Positions 1 through 7,639 of a stretch of DNA of 36,965 nucleotides are shown here, in pieces; the first letter of the stretch is position 1; each line of letters begins with the position of its first letter. Both the position numbers and the translations under genes were made by a program. A model generated the notes under the pieces. That model did not search any database, was not told the DNA's origin, and saw nothing but the letters and a program-made list of their open reading frames with translations. The DNA comes from Bifidobacterium breve (GTDB lineage Bacteria; Actinomycetota; Actinomycetes; Nanopelagicales; Nanopelagicaceae). The stretch spans positions 1 to 36,965 of the forward strand of contig CAMCYA010000008.1 in assembly GCA_945883675.1 (NCBI GenBank). The letters run 5' to 3'.

Positions 1-62
1 CTAACCTCAATTTAAATTACCTACTTTTTGTGGAGTGCGAACCAATTAAAAGTTGATATTTT

Positions 63-530
63 TTAATGTGGGCCGATAAAACCATGAAGTAGTTTCTTTA
101 GCTCAGGCCACGAGTTGCGAAAACTTGGGTGCAGAGTAAGCAAATCCACTTGATCAATTTCTACCCATCGAACCTCATGTGATTCATCATTTACTTCATG
201 TGCAATCAGATCATCAGATGCCTGGGCCAGAACTGTTTCATATTTCCAATTTCCATGATCATCACAGAACGTATGAACCGGTTTCAGTAGCGCTGTATCA
301 ACTCCCGTTTCCTCAACGGCCTCACGGAATGCTCCTTCAATAACGCTTTCGTGAGAGTCTCTTGCCCCTCCTGGAATACCCCAGGTATCACCGTTGTGAA
401 CCCAAGGCGCACGATGCTGCAAAAGGATTTGGCTGTTGCGAAAAATTAAAACGCCAGCTGCGCCATGAACTCCCCAATGCTTGTTTCCACAGCTGCATTC
501 AATCCAGCCATCACCATCGCGTGAACTCAT
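63..530 (-). CDS. NUDIX hydrolase
   Basis: A 155-residue protein of the NUDIX superfamily, which hydrolyses nucleoside diphosphates linked to another moiety (X). The Nudix box is complete at about residues 55-77: a Gly, five residues, Glu, seven residues, then REAVEETGV, matching GX5EX7REUXEEXGU, so the metal-binding catalytic loop is intact. An N-terminal segment rich in Cys and His (ECSCGNKHWG, residues 11-20) precedes the core; it resembles part of a metal-binding knuckle but lacks a second Cys pair. The start is ATG at 530. The gene is divergent from the secreted protein gene at 610. The substrate cannot be read from the sequence. The family call is secure. The 62 bases left of its stop hold no feature I can support. 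Confidence 0.92.
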   Translation of the reverse strand: MSSRDGDGWIECSCGNKHWGVHGAAGVLIFRNSQILLQHRAPWVHNGDTWGIPGGARDSHESVIEGAFREAVEETGVDTALLKPVHTFCDDHGNWKYETVLAQASDDLIAHEVNDESHEVRWVEIDQVDLLTLHPSFRNSWPELKKLLHGFIGPH

Positions 531-596
531 GGGCTAAGCCTGTCACAACTATCCACAGTTAGCATCGTGGGTAAGGTTTTGCGTTGGCTCCACATT

Positions 597-602
597 TATG
601 GT
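597..602 (+). promoter_or_regulatory. Candidate -10 element (leaderless) for the secreted PKD protein gene
   Basis: TATGGT ends seven bases before the ATG at 610, close to the spacing seen repeatedly in this window before probable leaderless start codons. It supports ATG 610 over ATG 598, because transcription would begin beyond 598. No clear -35 is visible. Confidence 0.4.
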
Positions 603-609
603 GACCGAC

Positions 610-1368
610 ATGAAGCCCATACTTATTACTTTTTCCATATTTTTGTTTGTTGGAGCCAGCTCCACAAACGCCATTGGAAGCGATCTTGTCAACGACTGTA
701 AGAAAACTGCATGCATAAAAGTGTATACAGATAACAATCAAATAATCATCGAGGCAAAAAAAGGTGGATCAACAGTCAAGAAAGCCATTACACAAGCACC
801 AAAAAAACCAGTAGTCAAGGCAAAGCCCACAACAAAACCTCGGCCGCTGTTTTTACTTCCTCAACCGAAATTAAAGCCAGTTGTAAAGAAACCCACAGTT
901 AAAACCACTTACAAAAGACCCACAAAGCCCAAAGTAAAAAAGGCTGCCACAAAAGTTAACTTGAGCGATCGCTTAACCAAATTGGTACCAACTGCCGGTG
1001 TTGCTTATCAACCAGAGTTTGAACCACTCGTGAAGGTACCTGTTTACTTTTGGTGCGATCTGCCTGAATTGTTCCAAAGTCGAGTCGAGATAATTGGTGA
1101 AATTATTGATGTCACATTGCGGCCCTCATATCTATGGAGTTTTGGCGATGGCTCAACACTTGCTACGACAGATAGTGGAGCTGCATATCCAAATGGTGAA
1201 ATCCAACATAGTTATCTAAAACCAGGGTCATATGTAGTAACGCTAGTTACAACGTGGAATGGAAGCTTTACACACAAAGCACAAGTTCGTGCCGTAACTG
1301 GCAAAGTCGTAAAAATCTCATTGGCTGCCATAAACATTGTCTCTGCTCCTACAACCTTCAAAGGATAA
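610..1368 (+). CDS. Secreted Lys/Pro-rich protein with PKD-like domain
   Basis: A 252-residue protein of unknown function. From ATG 610 it begins with a Sec-type signal peptide: Met-Lys, a hydrophobic core (ILITFSIFLFVGA) and a small-residue cleavage region near SSTNA. Starting at ATG 598 would add four residues including an Asp before the signal peptide. Residues about 60-120 form a low-complexity Lys/Pro/Val/Thr linker, probably extended and strongly basic. The C-terminal part contains YLWSFGDGS and later HSYLKPGSYVVTLV, the two hallmarks of a PKD-type beta-sandwich (W-x-F-G-D-G and the closing Y-x-V-T-L strand). It lies six bases before the DUF4192 gene and is probably co-transcribed with it. 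It is probably exported and surface-associated, but no enzyme motif is visible. Confidence 0.75.
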   Translation: MKPILITFSIFLFVGASSTNAIGSDLVNDCKKTACIKVYTDNNQIIIEAKKGGSTVKKAITQAPKKPVVKAKPTTKPRPLFLLPQPKLKPVVKKPTVKTTYKRPTKPKVKKAATKVNLSDRLTKLVPTAGVAYQPEFEPLVKVPVYFWCDLPELFQSRVEIIGEIIDVTLRPSYLWSFGDGSTLATTDSGAAYPNGEIQHSYLKPGSYVVTLVTTWNGSFTHKAQVRAVTGKVVKISLAAINIVSAPTTFKG

Positions 1369-1374
1369 ATAGAA

Positions 1375-1920
1375 ATGACAACTGAAAACACCTACGTAAA
1401 TATCACAGCCCTGCCCCTTGCCACCGATGTTGAGTTTATGAACTGTGTCCAAACCTTTTTTGTAGATACAGAGAATGACAACCTCAATCTTCTTCAACGA
1501 GATGGAGCCACGGCAGTTATTGATTTGGCGGCGCAGTTTTCCGAGCTTGGATATAAGTGCGATATAGAGTTGATTTCACAGGTGATTGGGCGCCTGTCAG
1601 ATGTCCAAGTGCGTGATTTTGCTTTGGGTTCTCACAGTGAGCAAAGTTTTGATACGTATTGGAATATGTGGCTCTATTTATTGAGAATTGCACCGGCTGG
1701 ATTCATCGCACCTGTTGCCTGCTTATTTGCCACGTTGGCATATGAGCGCGGTGAGAACGAACTCGCATTTCGTGCCTTAGATCGCGCAAAAATCGATGCA
1801 CCTACCTATGCGTTAACTGTTCTTTTGCGCAGAGTCTTTGGCTCTGATTGGCCGGCTAATGCCTTTGCTGCAATGCGAGTGGAACTACACCCCAAAGTAA
1901 CGGCTGGGATTTTTGGGTAG
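1375..1920 (+). CDS. DUF4192-family protein, C-terminal half only
   Basis: A 181-residue protein resembling the C-terminal half of actinobacterial DUF4192 proteins, with the segment around PVACLFATLAYERGENELAFRALDRA recognisable. From memory, family members in high-GC actinobacteria are roughly twice this length. No upstream remnant of the N-terminal half is visible, so this is either a shortened family member or a distant relative. The start ATG 1375 has AAAGGA at 1359-1364 overlapping the end of the upstream gene, at workable ribosome-binding distance. No catalytic residues are known to me for this family. DUF4192 genes occur near the major sigma factor gene in other actinobacteria, which fits the location. 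Confidence 0.65.
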   Translation: MTTENTYVNITALPLATDVEFMNCVQTFFVDTENDNLNLLQRDGATAVIDLAAQFSELGYKCDIELISQVIGRLSDVQVRDFALGSHSEQSFDTYWNMWLYLLRIAPAGFIAPVACLFATLAYERGENELAFRALDRAKIDAPTYALTVLLRRVFGSDWPANAFAAMRVELHPKVTAGIFG

Positions 1921-1937
1921 TAATGGCTAGAATTATC

Positions 1938-2036
1938 ACTGTTCACGAGTCCTACGTATTAGCCCCGGCTTAGTAGGCGGCAACCCTCCATCGCGGCGGG
2001 GTGCTCCGGGTGACGAACAGGCCAGGTAACTGGCAA
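1938..2036 (+). promoter_or_regulatory. SAM-IV riboswitch aptamer
   Basis: The segment has the primary and secondary structure of the actinobacterial SAM-IV S-adenosylmethionine riboswitch. P1 pairs GTTC (1941-1944) with GAAC (2015-2018). P2 pairs CCTAC (1951-1955) with GTAGG (1973-1977) around the conserved AGCCCCGGCT loop (1961-1970). CGGCAACCCTCC (1978-1989) runs into P3 with GCGGGG (1996-2001), followed by GTGCTCCGGGTGA (2001-2013). A CCGGG (2006-2010) / CCCCGG (1963-1968) pairing can form the pseudoknot. A 3' hairpin GCCAG-GTAA-CTGGC (2021-2034) closes with a GNRA-type tetraloop and corresponds to P5. It precedes metX, a usual target. No intrinsic terminator is visible between aptamer and gene, so control of translation is more likely than attenuation. 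Confidence 0.9.
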
Positions 2037-2059
2037 GTGCGTGAAGGATGATTTTTCCA

Positions 2060-2116
2060 ATGAAGAGTTTTGACTACATGAAAACTTTTACTTACACGAT
2101 GAAATCTTTGCCATGA
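2060..2116 (+). CDS. Candidate 18-codon Met-rich leader ORF, coupled to metX
   Basis: A short ORF between the SAM-IV aptamer and metX encodes [18 protein letters not shown]. Its TGA stop (2114-2116) overlaps the metX ATG (2113-2115) as ATGA, the geometry of translational coupling. metX itself has no visible ribosome binding site (CTTTGCC precedes it), whereas AAGGA lies at 2044-2048, eleven bases upstream of this ATG. That is longer than ideal. The DNA is an imperfect tandem repeat of ATGAA-plus-TTT units at 2060, 2078 and 2098, giving three Met-Lys pairs. It could equally be non-coding spacer. A short ORF arises easily by chance and only the overlap, the repeat and the Met content argue for translation. 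Confidence 0.35.
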   Translation: MKSFDYMKTFTYTMKSLP

Positions 2117-3183
2117 ATACAGGGGCATGGTTAGAAATCCATGGGCCTGGCGAAAGGCAGTTTCTTTCAATCGGTTCACTGCCACTTGAAAGCGGGGAAG
2201 TATTACCCGACGTTGTCATTGCATATCAAAGTTGGGGAACAATCAATTCAACTCAAGATAATGTCATTCTGATCAATCATGCTCTGACAGGCTTTCCCGA
2301 TGTGACTAGATGGTGGCCATCTATGGTTGGGCCAGGTCTACCTTTTGACACAGAGAAATACTTCATTGTCTGCCCAAATGTTATCGGTGGCTGTCAGGGC
2401 TCAACTGGGCCATCATCTATTGCACCCGATGGAAAAAGATGGGGCTCTCGTTTTCCTGCACTGAACATCCGTGACATGGTTGCAGCTGAGGTTGCATTTA
2501 CTGATGCCATGGGAATTAAAAAATATAAATTAGCCGTAGGTCCGTCTCTAGGTGGAATGCGCGCACTGGAATGGGCCATTCAACATCCTGATCGAGTTGG
2601 TGCAATTTGTACTATCGGCTCATCGGCCGTTGCAACGGGTGATCAGATTGGAACAGCATCTATTCAGATCCGTGCAATAAAGACAGATCCACATTTTAAT
2701 AACGGTGATTATTATGACCAGGAAAAGGGTCCAGAAGTCGGTATGGGTATTGCGCGTCGAATTGCACATCTGACCTATCGAACTGAGGCCGAGATGGACA
2801 TTAGATTTGGGCGTCAGTTACAGGGAGATGAGACCGGCCGGTATGCAGTTGAGTCATATCTAGATCACCAGGCACAAAAGCTAGAAAAGCGCTTCGATGC
2901 AAATACATATATTGCACTGACCGAAGCGATGAATAGCCATGATGTTGGCCGAGATAGGGGCGGAGTTGCCGCAGCCCTATCGACAATAAAGATTCCCGTT
3001 ATTGCAGTTGGAATTGATACGGACAGGCTCTTTCCTGTGCGCCTTCAGGCTGAGATAGCCGAACTTGCACCCTCTGCAGCGCCCTTAGTGACAATTTCCA
3101 GCCCCTTTGGCCATGATGGCTTCCTTGTAGAGGTTGAGAGCGTGGGAGAGATCATCAGAGAGGCTTTAAAACTCTCTAAATAG
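2113..3183 (+). CDS. metX: Homoserine O-acyltransferase (MetX), alpha/beta-hydrolase fold
   Basis: A 356-residue enzyme that activates L-homoserine with an acyl group (acetyl in most actinobacteria) in the first committed step of methionine synthesis by direct sulfhydrylation. The N-terminal [18 protein letters not shown] is typical of the family. The nucleophile elbow is [12 protein letters not shown], with the Ser near residue 145. The acid is the Asp in GIDTDRLFP (about 300) and the His is in GHDGFL (about 333). Length is usual. The SAM-IV riboswitch upstream indicates repression by S-adenosylmethionine. The partner metY (O-acylhomoserine sulfhydrylase), often adjacent, is not in the window. 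Acetyl versus succinyl specificity cannot be decided reliably from sequence here, because specificity-determining residues vary within the family. Confidence 0.93.
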   Translation: MNTGAWLEIHGPGERQFLSIGSLPLESGEVLPDVVIAYQSWGTINSTQDNVILINHALTGFPDVTRWWPSMVGPGLPFDTEKYFIVCPNVIGGCQGSTGPSSIAPDGKRWGSRFPALNIRDMVAAEVAFTDAMGIKKYKLAVGPSLGGMRALEWAIQHPDRVGAICTIGSSAVATGDQIGTASIQIRAIKTDPHFNNGDYYDQEKGPEVGMGIARRIAHLTYRTEAEMDIRFGRQLQGDETGRYAVESYLDHQAQKLEKRFDANTYIALTEAMNSHDVGRDRGGVAAALSTIKIPVIAVGIDTDRLFPVRLQAEIAELAPSAAPLVTISSPFGHDGFLVEVESVGEIIREALKLSK

Positions 3184-3218
3184 CGGTTTTGGATGTGCAT
3201 TTAGGGTCAAAACCAAAT

Positions 3219-3224
3219 TATAAT
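3219..3224 (+). promoter_or_regulatory. sigA promoter -10 element
   Basis: A perfect TATAAT lies between metX and sigA. The matching -35 region is poor. A transcript starting near 3231 would leave a leader of about 42 bases before GTG 3273 and would exclude any upstream start codon for sigA. Confidence 0.6.
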
Positions 3225-3272
3225 ATAGCCATCGCATCAGCCGAATGGCTGAGAAAAAACCAAAGGATAATT

Positions 3273-4943
3273 GTGGCTGTATTTAGTGCGCTCAAAAACA
3301 AGGTGAAGCCAAAGGCTTCGGCAAAAAAGGTTGTTGCTAAGAAAGCCGTTGCCAAAAAAGCTCCTGTGAAAAAGAGTTCGGCATCAAAATCACCTGTTAA
3401 GAAAGCTACCGCAAAGAAATCGGTTGCGAAAAAGAGCGCTCCAGTCAAGAAAGCCGCCGTAAAGAAAATTGAACTTAAGAAAGACCTGACTGCAAAAGAT
3501 GTTCAAGCAATTGTGGACACAAAAAATGCTGTGTTACGACACAATGAAGTTCTTGCAGAACTTGAACTCCGTGGAATTACATCAATCAACCGAATTCCAA
3601 AAAAGGTTGATAAGGATTTAGTAGACGAAGCGCGCTCGCTGGCAACCGAAGTTCCTTTGTTGATTGAGAAACTCCGCAAATCCGGACTTGGGTCACCATC
3701 TCGAATTTTGAAGAAAAGCGAGTACGAGTTAATCGCTCCAAAAGTTGAGCCCATAAAGGGCACATCTGAAAAAATCGATGCAAAGACTGGAAAAACTGTC
3801 GTCACAAAAATTGATGGCGAGGATGTTGAGTTAGAAGAAGTTGAACTAGAAGATGTAGAGACTTTAATCAAGGAAGTTGTCGAGATTATCGACAGCGAAG
3901 AAGAGGAGAAAGGCAATCAGCCACGAGTGGTTGATCTTGCCGATGAGGCCACACAGGGCAATGAAGAAAATGCATTTACTTTAAAGGCCTCTGAAGAAGA
4001 CGATGCTCCAGTTCAAACCGTTATGACTGCAGGAGCAACGGCTGACCCAGTTAAGGACTATTTAAAGCAGATTGGTCGCGTAGCACTTCTTAACGCAGAG
4101 CTGGAAGTTGAGCTTGCTACTCGAGTAGAAGTTGGCTTGTTTGCCGAAGAAAAATTGAAGCACGAAAAGAAGTTGGACAAAAAATATAAGAGAGAGCTTG
4201 AGTTCCTTGTTCAAGATGGAAAGCGTGCAAAGAATCATTTGCTCGAAGCAAACCTTCGCTTGGTAGTTTCCTTAGCAAAGCGTTACACAGGACGTGGCAT
4301 GTTGTTCCTTGATTTGATTCAAGAAGGTAACTTGGGTCTGATCCGTGCAGTTGAGAAATTTGACTATACAAAGGGTTACAAGTTCTCAACATATGCAACG
4401 TGGTGGATCCGTCAGGCAATTACCCGTGCAATGGCTGATCAGGCTCGCACAATCCGTATTCCAGTCCACATGGTTGAAGTCATCAACAAGCTTGCTCGAG
4501 TCCAGCGCCAGATGCTTCAAGATCTAGGTCGCGAACCGACCCCAGAAGAGCTCGCTAAAGAATTAGATATGACACCTGAAAAGGTTGTTGAAGTTCAAAA
4601 GTATGGCCGCGAACCAATCTCGCTACACACGCCTCTTGGAGAAGAAGGTGACTCTGAGTTCGGAGATTTGATCGAAGATTCTGAGGCAGTAGTTCCTGCA
4701 GATGCCGTTTCCTTTACACTGCTTCAAGAGCAGTTGCACTCTGTTTTAGATACTCTCTCAGAGCGCGAAGCTGGTGTTGTTGCGATGCGATTTGGATTAA
4801 CTGATGGTCAACCAAAGACCTTAGATGAGATCGGAAAAGTTTACGGTGTAACTCGTGAACGTATTCGTCAAATCGAATCAAAGACAATGTCAAAGCTTCG
4901 CCACCCTTCACGTAGCCAGGTGCTGCGAGATTATCTAGATTAA
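3273..4943 (+). CDS. sigA: Primary sigma factor (SigA/HrdB/RpoD type)
   Basis: The housekeeping sigma-70 that directs RNA polymerase to most promoters, 556 residues from GTG 3273. That start has AAAGGA (3262-3267) at good spacing and lies downstream of the TATAAT at 3219. The open frame upstream, from 3189, would begin before the promoter. After the start comes about 60 residues of Lys/Ala/Val repeats ([12 protein letters not shown] type), then a helical segment, then a very acidic stretch ([18 protein letters not shown] and DSEEEE). The conserved core begins at [16 protein letters not shown] (region 1.2), followed by region 2 ([32 protein letters not shown]), region 3, and region 4.2 with [20 protein letters not shown]. 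Location beside metX and parE matches other actinobacteria. All RNA polymerase and DNA contact regions look intact. Confidence 0.97.
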   Translation: MAVFSALKNKVKPKASAKKVVAKKAVAKKAPVKKSSASKSPVKKATAKKSVAKKSAPVKKAAVKKIELKKDLTAKDVQAIVDTKNAVLRHNEVLAELELRGITSINRIPKKVDKDLVDEARSLATEVPLLIEKLRKSGLGSPSRILKKSEYELIAPKVEPIKGTSEKIDAKTGKTVVTKIDGEDVELEEVELEDVETLIKEVVEIIDSEEEEKGNQPRVVDLADEATQGNEENAFTLKASEEDDAPVQTVMTAGATADPVKDYLKQIGRVALLNAELEVELATRVEVGLFAEEKLKHEKKLDKKYKRELEFLVQDGKRAKNHLLEANLRLVVSLAKRYTGRGMLFLDLIQEGNLGLIRAVEKFDYTKGYKFSTYATWWIRQAITRAMADQARTIRIPVHMVEVINKLARVQRQMLQDLGREPTPEELAKELDMTPEKVVEVQKYGREPISLHTPLGEEGDSEFGDLIEDSEAVVPADAVSFTLLQEQLHSVLDTLSEREAGVVAMRFGLTDGQPKTLDEIGKVYGVTRERIRQIESKTMSKLRHPSRSQVLRDYLD

Positions 4944-4958
4944 GAGAAGCTCTTAAAC

Positions 4959-5150
4959 ATGGGTGAGAATGCAAAGGTTTTCATCAACCCCAAAAGCGGT
5001 TCGATTCGAATAACGGGGATGATTGATATTGTCGATTCAGAGGGAAATGTCACTCAAACAGTTGAAAATCCAAAGTTTTGTGGCTGTGGTCAATCAAAAG
5101 AAAAGCCCTTATGCGATGGATCGCATAAGGGAGTTCTCAAAGAAAAGTAG
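4959..5150 (+). CDS. CDGSH-type [2Fe-2S] iron-sulfur protein
   Basis: A 63-residue protein carrying one complete CDGSH motif near its C-terminus: CGCGQSKEKPLCDGSH, giving the three Cys and one His that ligate a redox-active [2Fe-2S] cluster. Small single-motif bacterial members of this family are soluble and of largely unassigned function (electron transfer or cluster handling). It starts 15 bases after sigA and is probably read from the sigA transcript; no clear ribosome binding site is visible. It converges on the DUF7455 gene with two bases between stops. The codons for the cluster-ligand segment PLCDGSHKG form a perfect 12-base-pair inverted repeat that appears to be the terminator of the opposite gene. 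Confidence 0.9.
   Translation: MGENAKVFINPKSGSIRITGMIDIVDSEGNVTQTVENPKFCGCGQSKEKPLCDGSHKGVLKEK
5092..5131 (-). terminator. Intrinsic terminator of the DUF7455 gene, inside the CDGSH coding sequence
   Basis: Perfect 12-base arms (5106-5117 and 5120-5131) flank a central GG. In minus-strand reading the hairpin is followed directly by CTTTTCTTTTG (5095-5105), a good U-tract. In plus-strand reading the hairpin is followed by GTTCTCAAAG, which is not U-rich. The signal therefore fits termination of the minus-strand gene ending at 5153, about 22 bases upstream of the hairpin. Confidence 0.75.
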
Positions 5151-5152
5151 AT

Positions 5153-5365
5153 TTAGTTTTTAGATTCGATGAGTTTTTCTGATTCATCTTGAATCTTGGC
5201 AGCAATAGGCTTGAGCTTTTCAGCGTATTCCTTGCCGTGGTGAGCGCAGAACATGAGCTCTCCACCGTTGAGAAGTACTGCTCGGACGTATGCCTGGGCA
5301 CCGCAACCATCGCAACGATCTAAGGCGTTAAGAGGTACTGATTCAAGTAACAACTGCTCTGTCAT
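5153..5365 (-). CDS. DUF7455-type small zinc-ribbon-like protein
   Basis: A 70-residue actinobacterial protein with CDGC (in LDRCDGCGAQAYVRAVL) and CAHH (in GGELMFCAHHGKEYAEKL), a CxxC...CxHH arrangement likely to bind a metal. Such proteins are conserved beside the sigma factor and topoisomerase genes in actinobacteria; no function is established to my knowledge. ATG 5365 is preceded by a purine-rich GGAGAGAG ribosome binding site. It is divergent from parE, with 198 bases between the two start codons, and convergent with the CDGSH gene, whose coding sequence holds its apparent terminator. Confidence 0.82.
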   Translation of the reverse strand: MTEQLLLESVPLNALDRCDGCGAQAYVRAVLLNGGELMFCAHHGKEYAEKLKPIAAKIQDESEKLIESKN

Positions 5366-5445
5366 ATCTCTCTCCGTTTCCCTGTACTTCCAACTATTTA
5401 AACTTCCTTACATGGAACAGGAAACCACATATATTTATTCCCCGC

Positions 5446-5473
5446 TTGATTTAATCTATAATTTATCGATAAT
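5446..5473. promoter_or_regulatory. Candidate divergent promoter between DUF7455 gene and parE
   Basis: AATCTATAAT at 5453-5462 reads as a -10 in both directions (TATAAT on plus at 5457-5462, TAGATT on minus at 5453-5458) sharing the central TA. An alternative plus-strand promoter is TTGATT (5446-5451), 16 bases, GATAAT (5468-5473). The region is AT-rich, so a chance match is possible. The rest of the 5366-5563 gap shows no other structure. Confidence 0.45.
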
Positions 5474-5563
5474 TTACGCTGAGAAAAGAGATTTTCCACT
5501 ATCTGAGACTATTTCGGCGCGCTTTCTGCTCAAATGGGCTCTAGACAGTTAGCCTTGGCCCCC

Positions 5564-7639
5564 ATGGCCGAGAAAGATGCAACAAGTTTGCAAGATAGCT
5601 ACACCGCAAAAGATCTTGCAGTTCTCGAAGGCCTAGATGCAGTTCGCAAACGTCCCGGCATGTACATCGGTTCCACAGATTCACGTGGGCTCATGCACTG
5701 TCTGTGGGAGATCATCGATAACTCTGTAGATGAATCATTGGCGGGCCACTGTAAAAAAATTGAAATCAATCTTGAGTCCGATGGTTCTGTTGAAGTCCAT
5801 GATGATGGTCGCGGAATTCCAGTTGATAAAGAAGCCAAGACTGGTTTAACTGGTGTTGAAGTAGTACTCACCAAACTTCATGCTGGTGGAAAATTCGGTG
5901 GTGGCTCATACGCTGCATCGGGTGGACTCCATGGAGTCGGCGCTTCAGTTGTAAATGCACTTGCGTCCAGACTTGATGTAGAAGTTGACCGCGATGGCAA
6001 GATTTATTGGATGTCCTTTCAGCGGGGTGCCGCGGGAATATTTGATGGTGATGGACCTAAGGCCTCTTTTCAACCAAAGTCTGGCTTGCGTGTAATTGGA
6101 AAGATTTCTTCAAAGGTAACTGGAACTCGAATTAAATGGTGGAGTGACCGTCAAATCTTTTTGAAAGAGGCAGAGTTAGATCTGACCGACATCTATGACC
6201 GTGCTCGTCAAACTTCTTACTTGGTTCCAGGATTGACTTTAGTTGTAAACGATAATCGCACAAAGGCCAAAACCACTGAAACCTTCTTCCACAAGAGTGG
6301 AATAACCGAATATTGTAATTTCTTGCAACCAGATGAAGCTGTTGGAGATGTCATTCGAATCTATGGCACTGGGCATTATCAAGAAACTGTGCCTGTTTTA
6401 GACGACAAGGGCCACATGGTCTCTACGGAGGTCGAGCGCGATATGGAAGTTGATATCGCCATGAAGTGGGGTAATGGCTTTGAAACAACACAGCGTTCCT
6501 TTGTAAATATTATCGCAACTCCAAAAGGTGGAACGCACGTACTTGGCTTTGAGCGCGCACTCATAAAAGTTGTAAACGAAGCGCTTAGGTCTACGAAAAC
6601 TCTTGCAAACAAAGAGATTGATGTCATCAAAGATGACGTCCTTGAAGGATTGACCGCTGTAGTCACAGTTCGAATGTCTGAACCACAGTTTGAAGGTCAG
6701 ACAAAAGAGGTATTAGGAACATCTGCGGCTACACGAATAGTCTCCGCCGTTGTTGCCGAAAAAATGAAAGAGTATTTCAATACAACCAAACGTATTGATA
6801 AAGCCAATGGGCGGTTAGTTCTAGAAAAAATCGCTGCCGCATCGCGCACAAGAATTAGTGCAAGGGCCCATAAAGACTTGCAGCGACGTAAAAACGCGCT
6901 CGAATCCTCATCACTACCTACAAAGCTCTCAGATTGTCGCTCAGAGGATGTAACGCGAACAGAGTTGTTTATTGTGGAAGGTGATTCCGCTCTTGGTACA
7001 ACAAAGGCTGCTCGTAACAGTGAGTTCCAAGCAATTTTGCCGATTCGCGGAAAGATTCTAAATGTTCAAAAAGCCTCACTGTCTCAGATGTTAGAAGACA
7101 AAGAGTGCGGCTCAATCATTCAAGTTATTGGTGCTGGCTCTGGAAAGTCTTTTGATCTTGATGAAGCTAGATATGGTCGAGTCATTTTGATGTCAGATGC
7201 TGACGTTGACGGGGCGCATATTCGTTGTCTCTTGTTAACTCTTATGTATCGATACATGCGTCCATTGATCGATTCCGGCCGAGTATTTGCAGCGATTCCA
7301 CCATTGCACCGTATTGAAGTTATGGGTGGGGGAGGCAAGAAGGGCGACTACATCTACACATACTCAGATGATGAGATGAAAAAACTTACAGCCGATTTAA
7401 AGAAGAGTGGAAAGCGTTGGAAAGAGCCTATTCAGCGCTATAAAGGTCTCGGTGAAATGGATGCAGATCAACTACGTGAAACAACCATGGACCCAGATGC
7501 AAGAACTCTGCGACGAATTACTGTCAAAGATGCCGCTGCAGCAGAGGCTATGTTTGAACTATTAATGGGAAGTGATGTGGCCCCTCGTAAAGAGTTTATT
7601 GCTAATGCAGAAATAGATCGTGAACATATCGACGTTTAG
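5564..7639 (+). CDS. parE: DNA topoisomerase IV subunit B (ParE)
   Basis: ATPase subunit of a type IIA topoisomerase that decatenates chromosomes, 691 residues from ATG 5564. The N-terminus has the GHKL ATPase motifs: the region before RKRPGMYIGST, the Asn in EIIDNSVDE, DDGRGIP, and GGLHGVGASVVNAL. The TOPRIM domain has VEGDSALGTTKAARN and MSDADVDGAHI, followed by QRYKGLGEM. EGDSALG in place of the GyrB EGDSAGG, and pairing with parC nearby, favour ParE. An in-frame ATG at 5534 would add ten residues of no family resemblance; TAGCCT eight bases before 5564 might give a near-leaderless transcript. Its stop overlaps the stop of the convergent ABC-F gene. The choice between the two starts is uncertain. 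Confidence 0.93.
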   Translation: MAEKDATSLQDSYTAKDLAVLEGLDAVRKRPGMYIGSTDSRGLMHCLWEIIDNSVDESLAGHCKKIEINLESDGSVEVHDDGRGIPVDKEAKTGLTGVEVVLTKLHAGGKFGGGSYAASGGLHGVGASVVNALASRLDVEVDRDGKIYWMSFQRGAAGIFDGDGPKASFQPKSGLRVIGKISSKVTGTRIKWWSDRQIFLKEAELDLTDIYDRARQTSYLVPGLTLVVNDNRTKAKTTETFFHKSGITEYCNFLQPDEAVGDVIRIYGTGHYQETVPVLDDKGHMVSTEVERDMEVDIAMKWGNGFETTQRSFVNIIATPKGGTHVLGFERALIKVVNEALRSTKTLANKEIDVIKDDVLEGLTAVVTVRMSEPQFEGQTKEVLGTSAATRIVSAVVAEKMKEYFNTTKRIDKANGRLVLEKIAAASRTRISARAHKDLQRRKNALESSSLPTKLSDCRSEDVTRTELFIVEGDSALGTTKAARNSEFQAILPIRGKILNVQKASLSQMLEDKECGSIIQVIGAGSGKSFDLDEARYGRVILMSDADVDGAHIRCLLLTLMYRYMRPLIDSGRVFAAIPPLHRIEVMGGGGKKGDYIYTYSDDEMKKLTADLKKSGKRWKEPIQRYKGLGEMDADQLRETTMDPDARTLRRITVKDAAAAEAMFELLMGSDVAPRKEFIANAEIDREHIDV

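Noticed and set aside
1970-2185. 71-codon open frame on the minus strand
   Set aside because: It is antisense to the SAM-IV aptamer and the start of metX; its codons follow the conserved RNA structure and no protein family is recognisable.
3300-3480. Repetitive AAGAAAGC-rich DNA considered as a tandem repeat array
   Set aside because: It is explained by Lys/Ala codons of the SigA N-terminal tail.
3503-3916. 137-codon Ser-rich open frame on the minus strand
   Set aside because: It is the antisense reading of the acidic Glu/Asp codons of sigA and has no independent support.
4944-4956. AGAGAAGCTCTT inverted repeat after sigA considered as a terminator
   Set aside because: The stem is too short, there is no U-tract, and the CDGSH gene follows at once.
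5253-5552. 99-codon plus-strand frame upstream of parE
   Set aside because: Its first part is antisense to the DUF7455 gene and its end overlaps the parE start; composition does not resemble a protein-coding gene.
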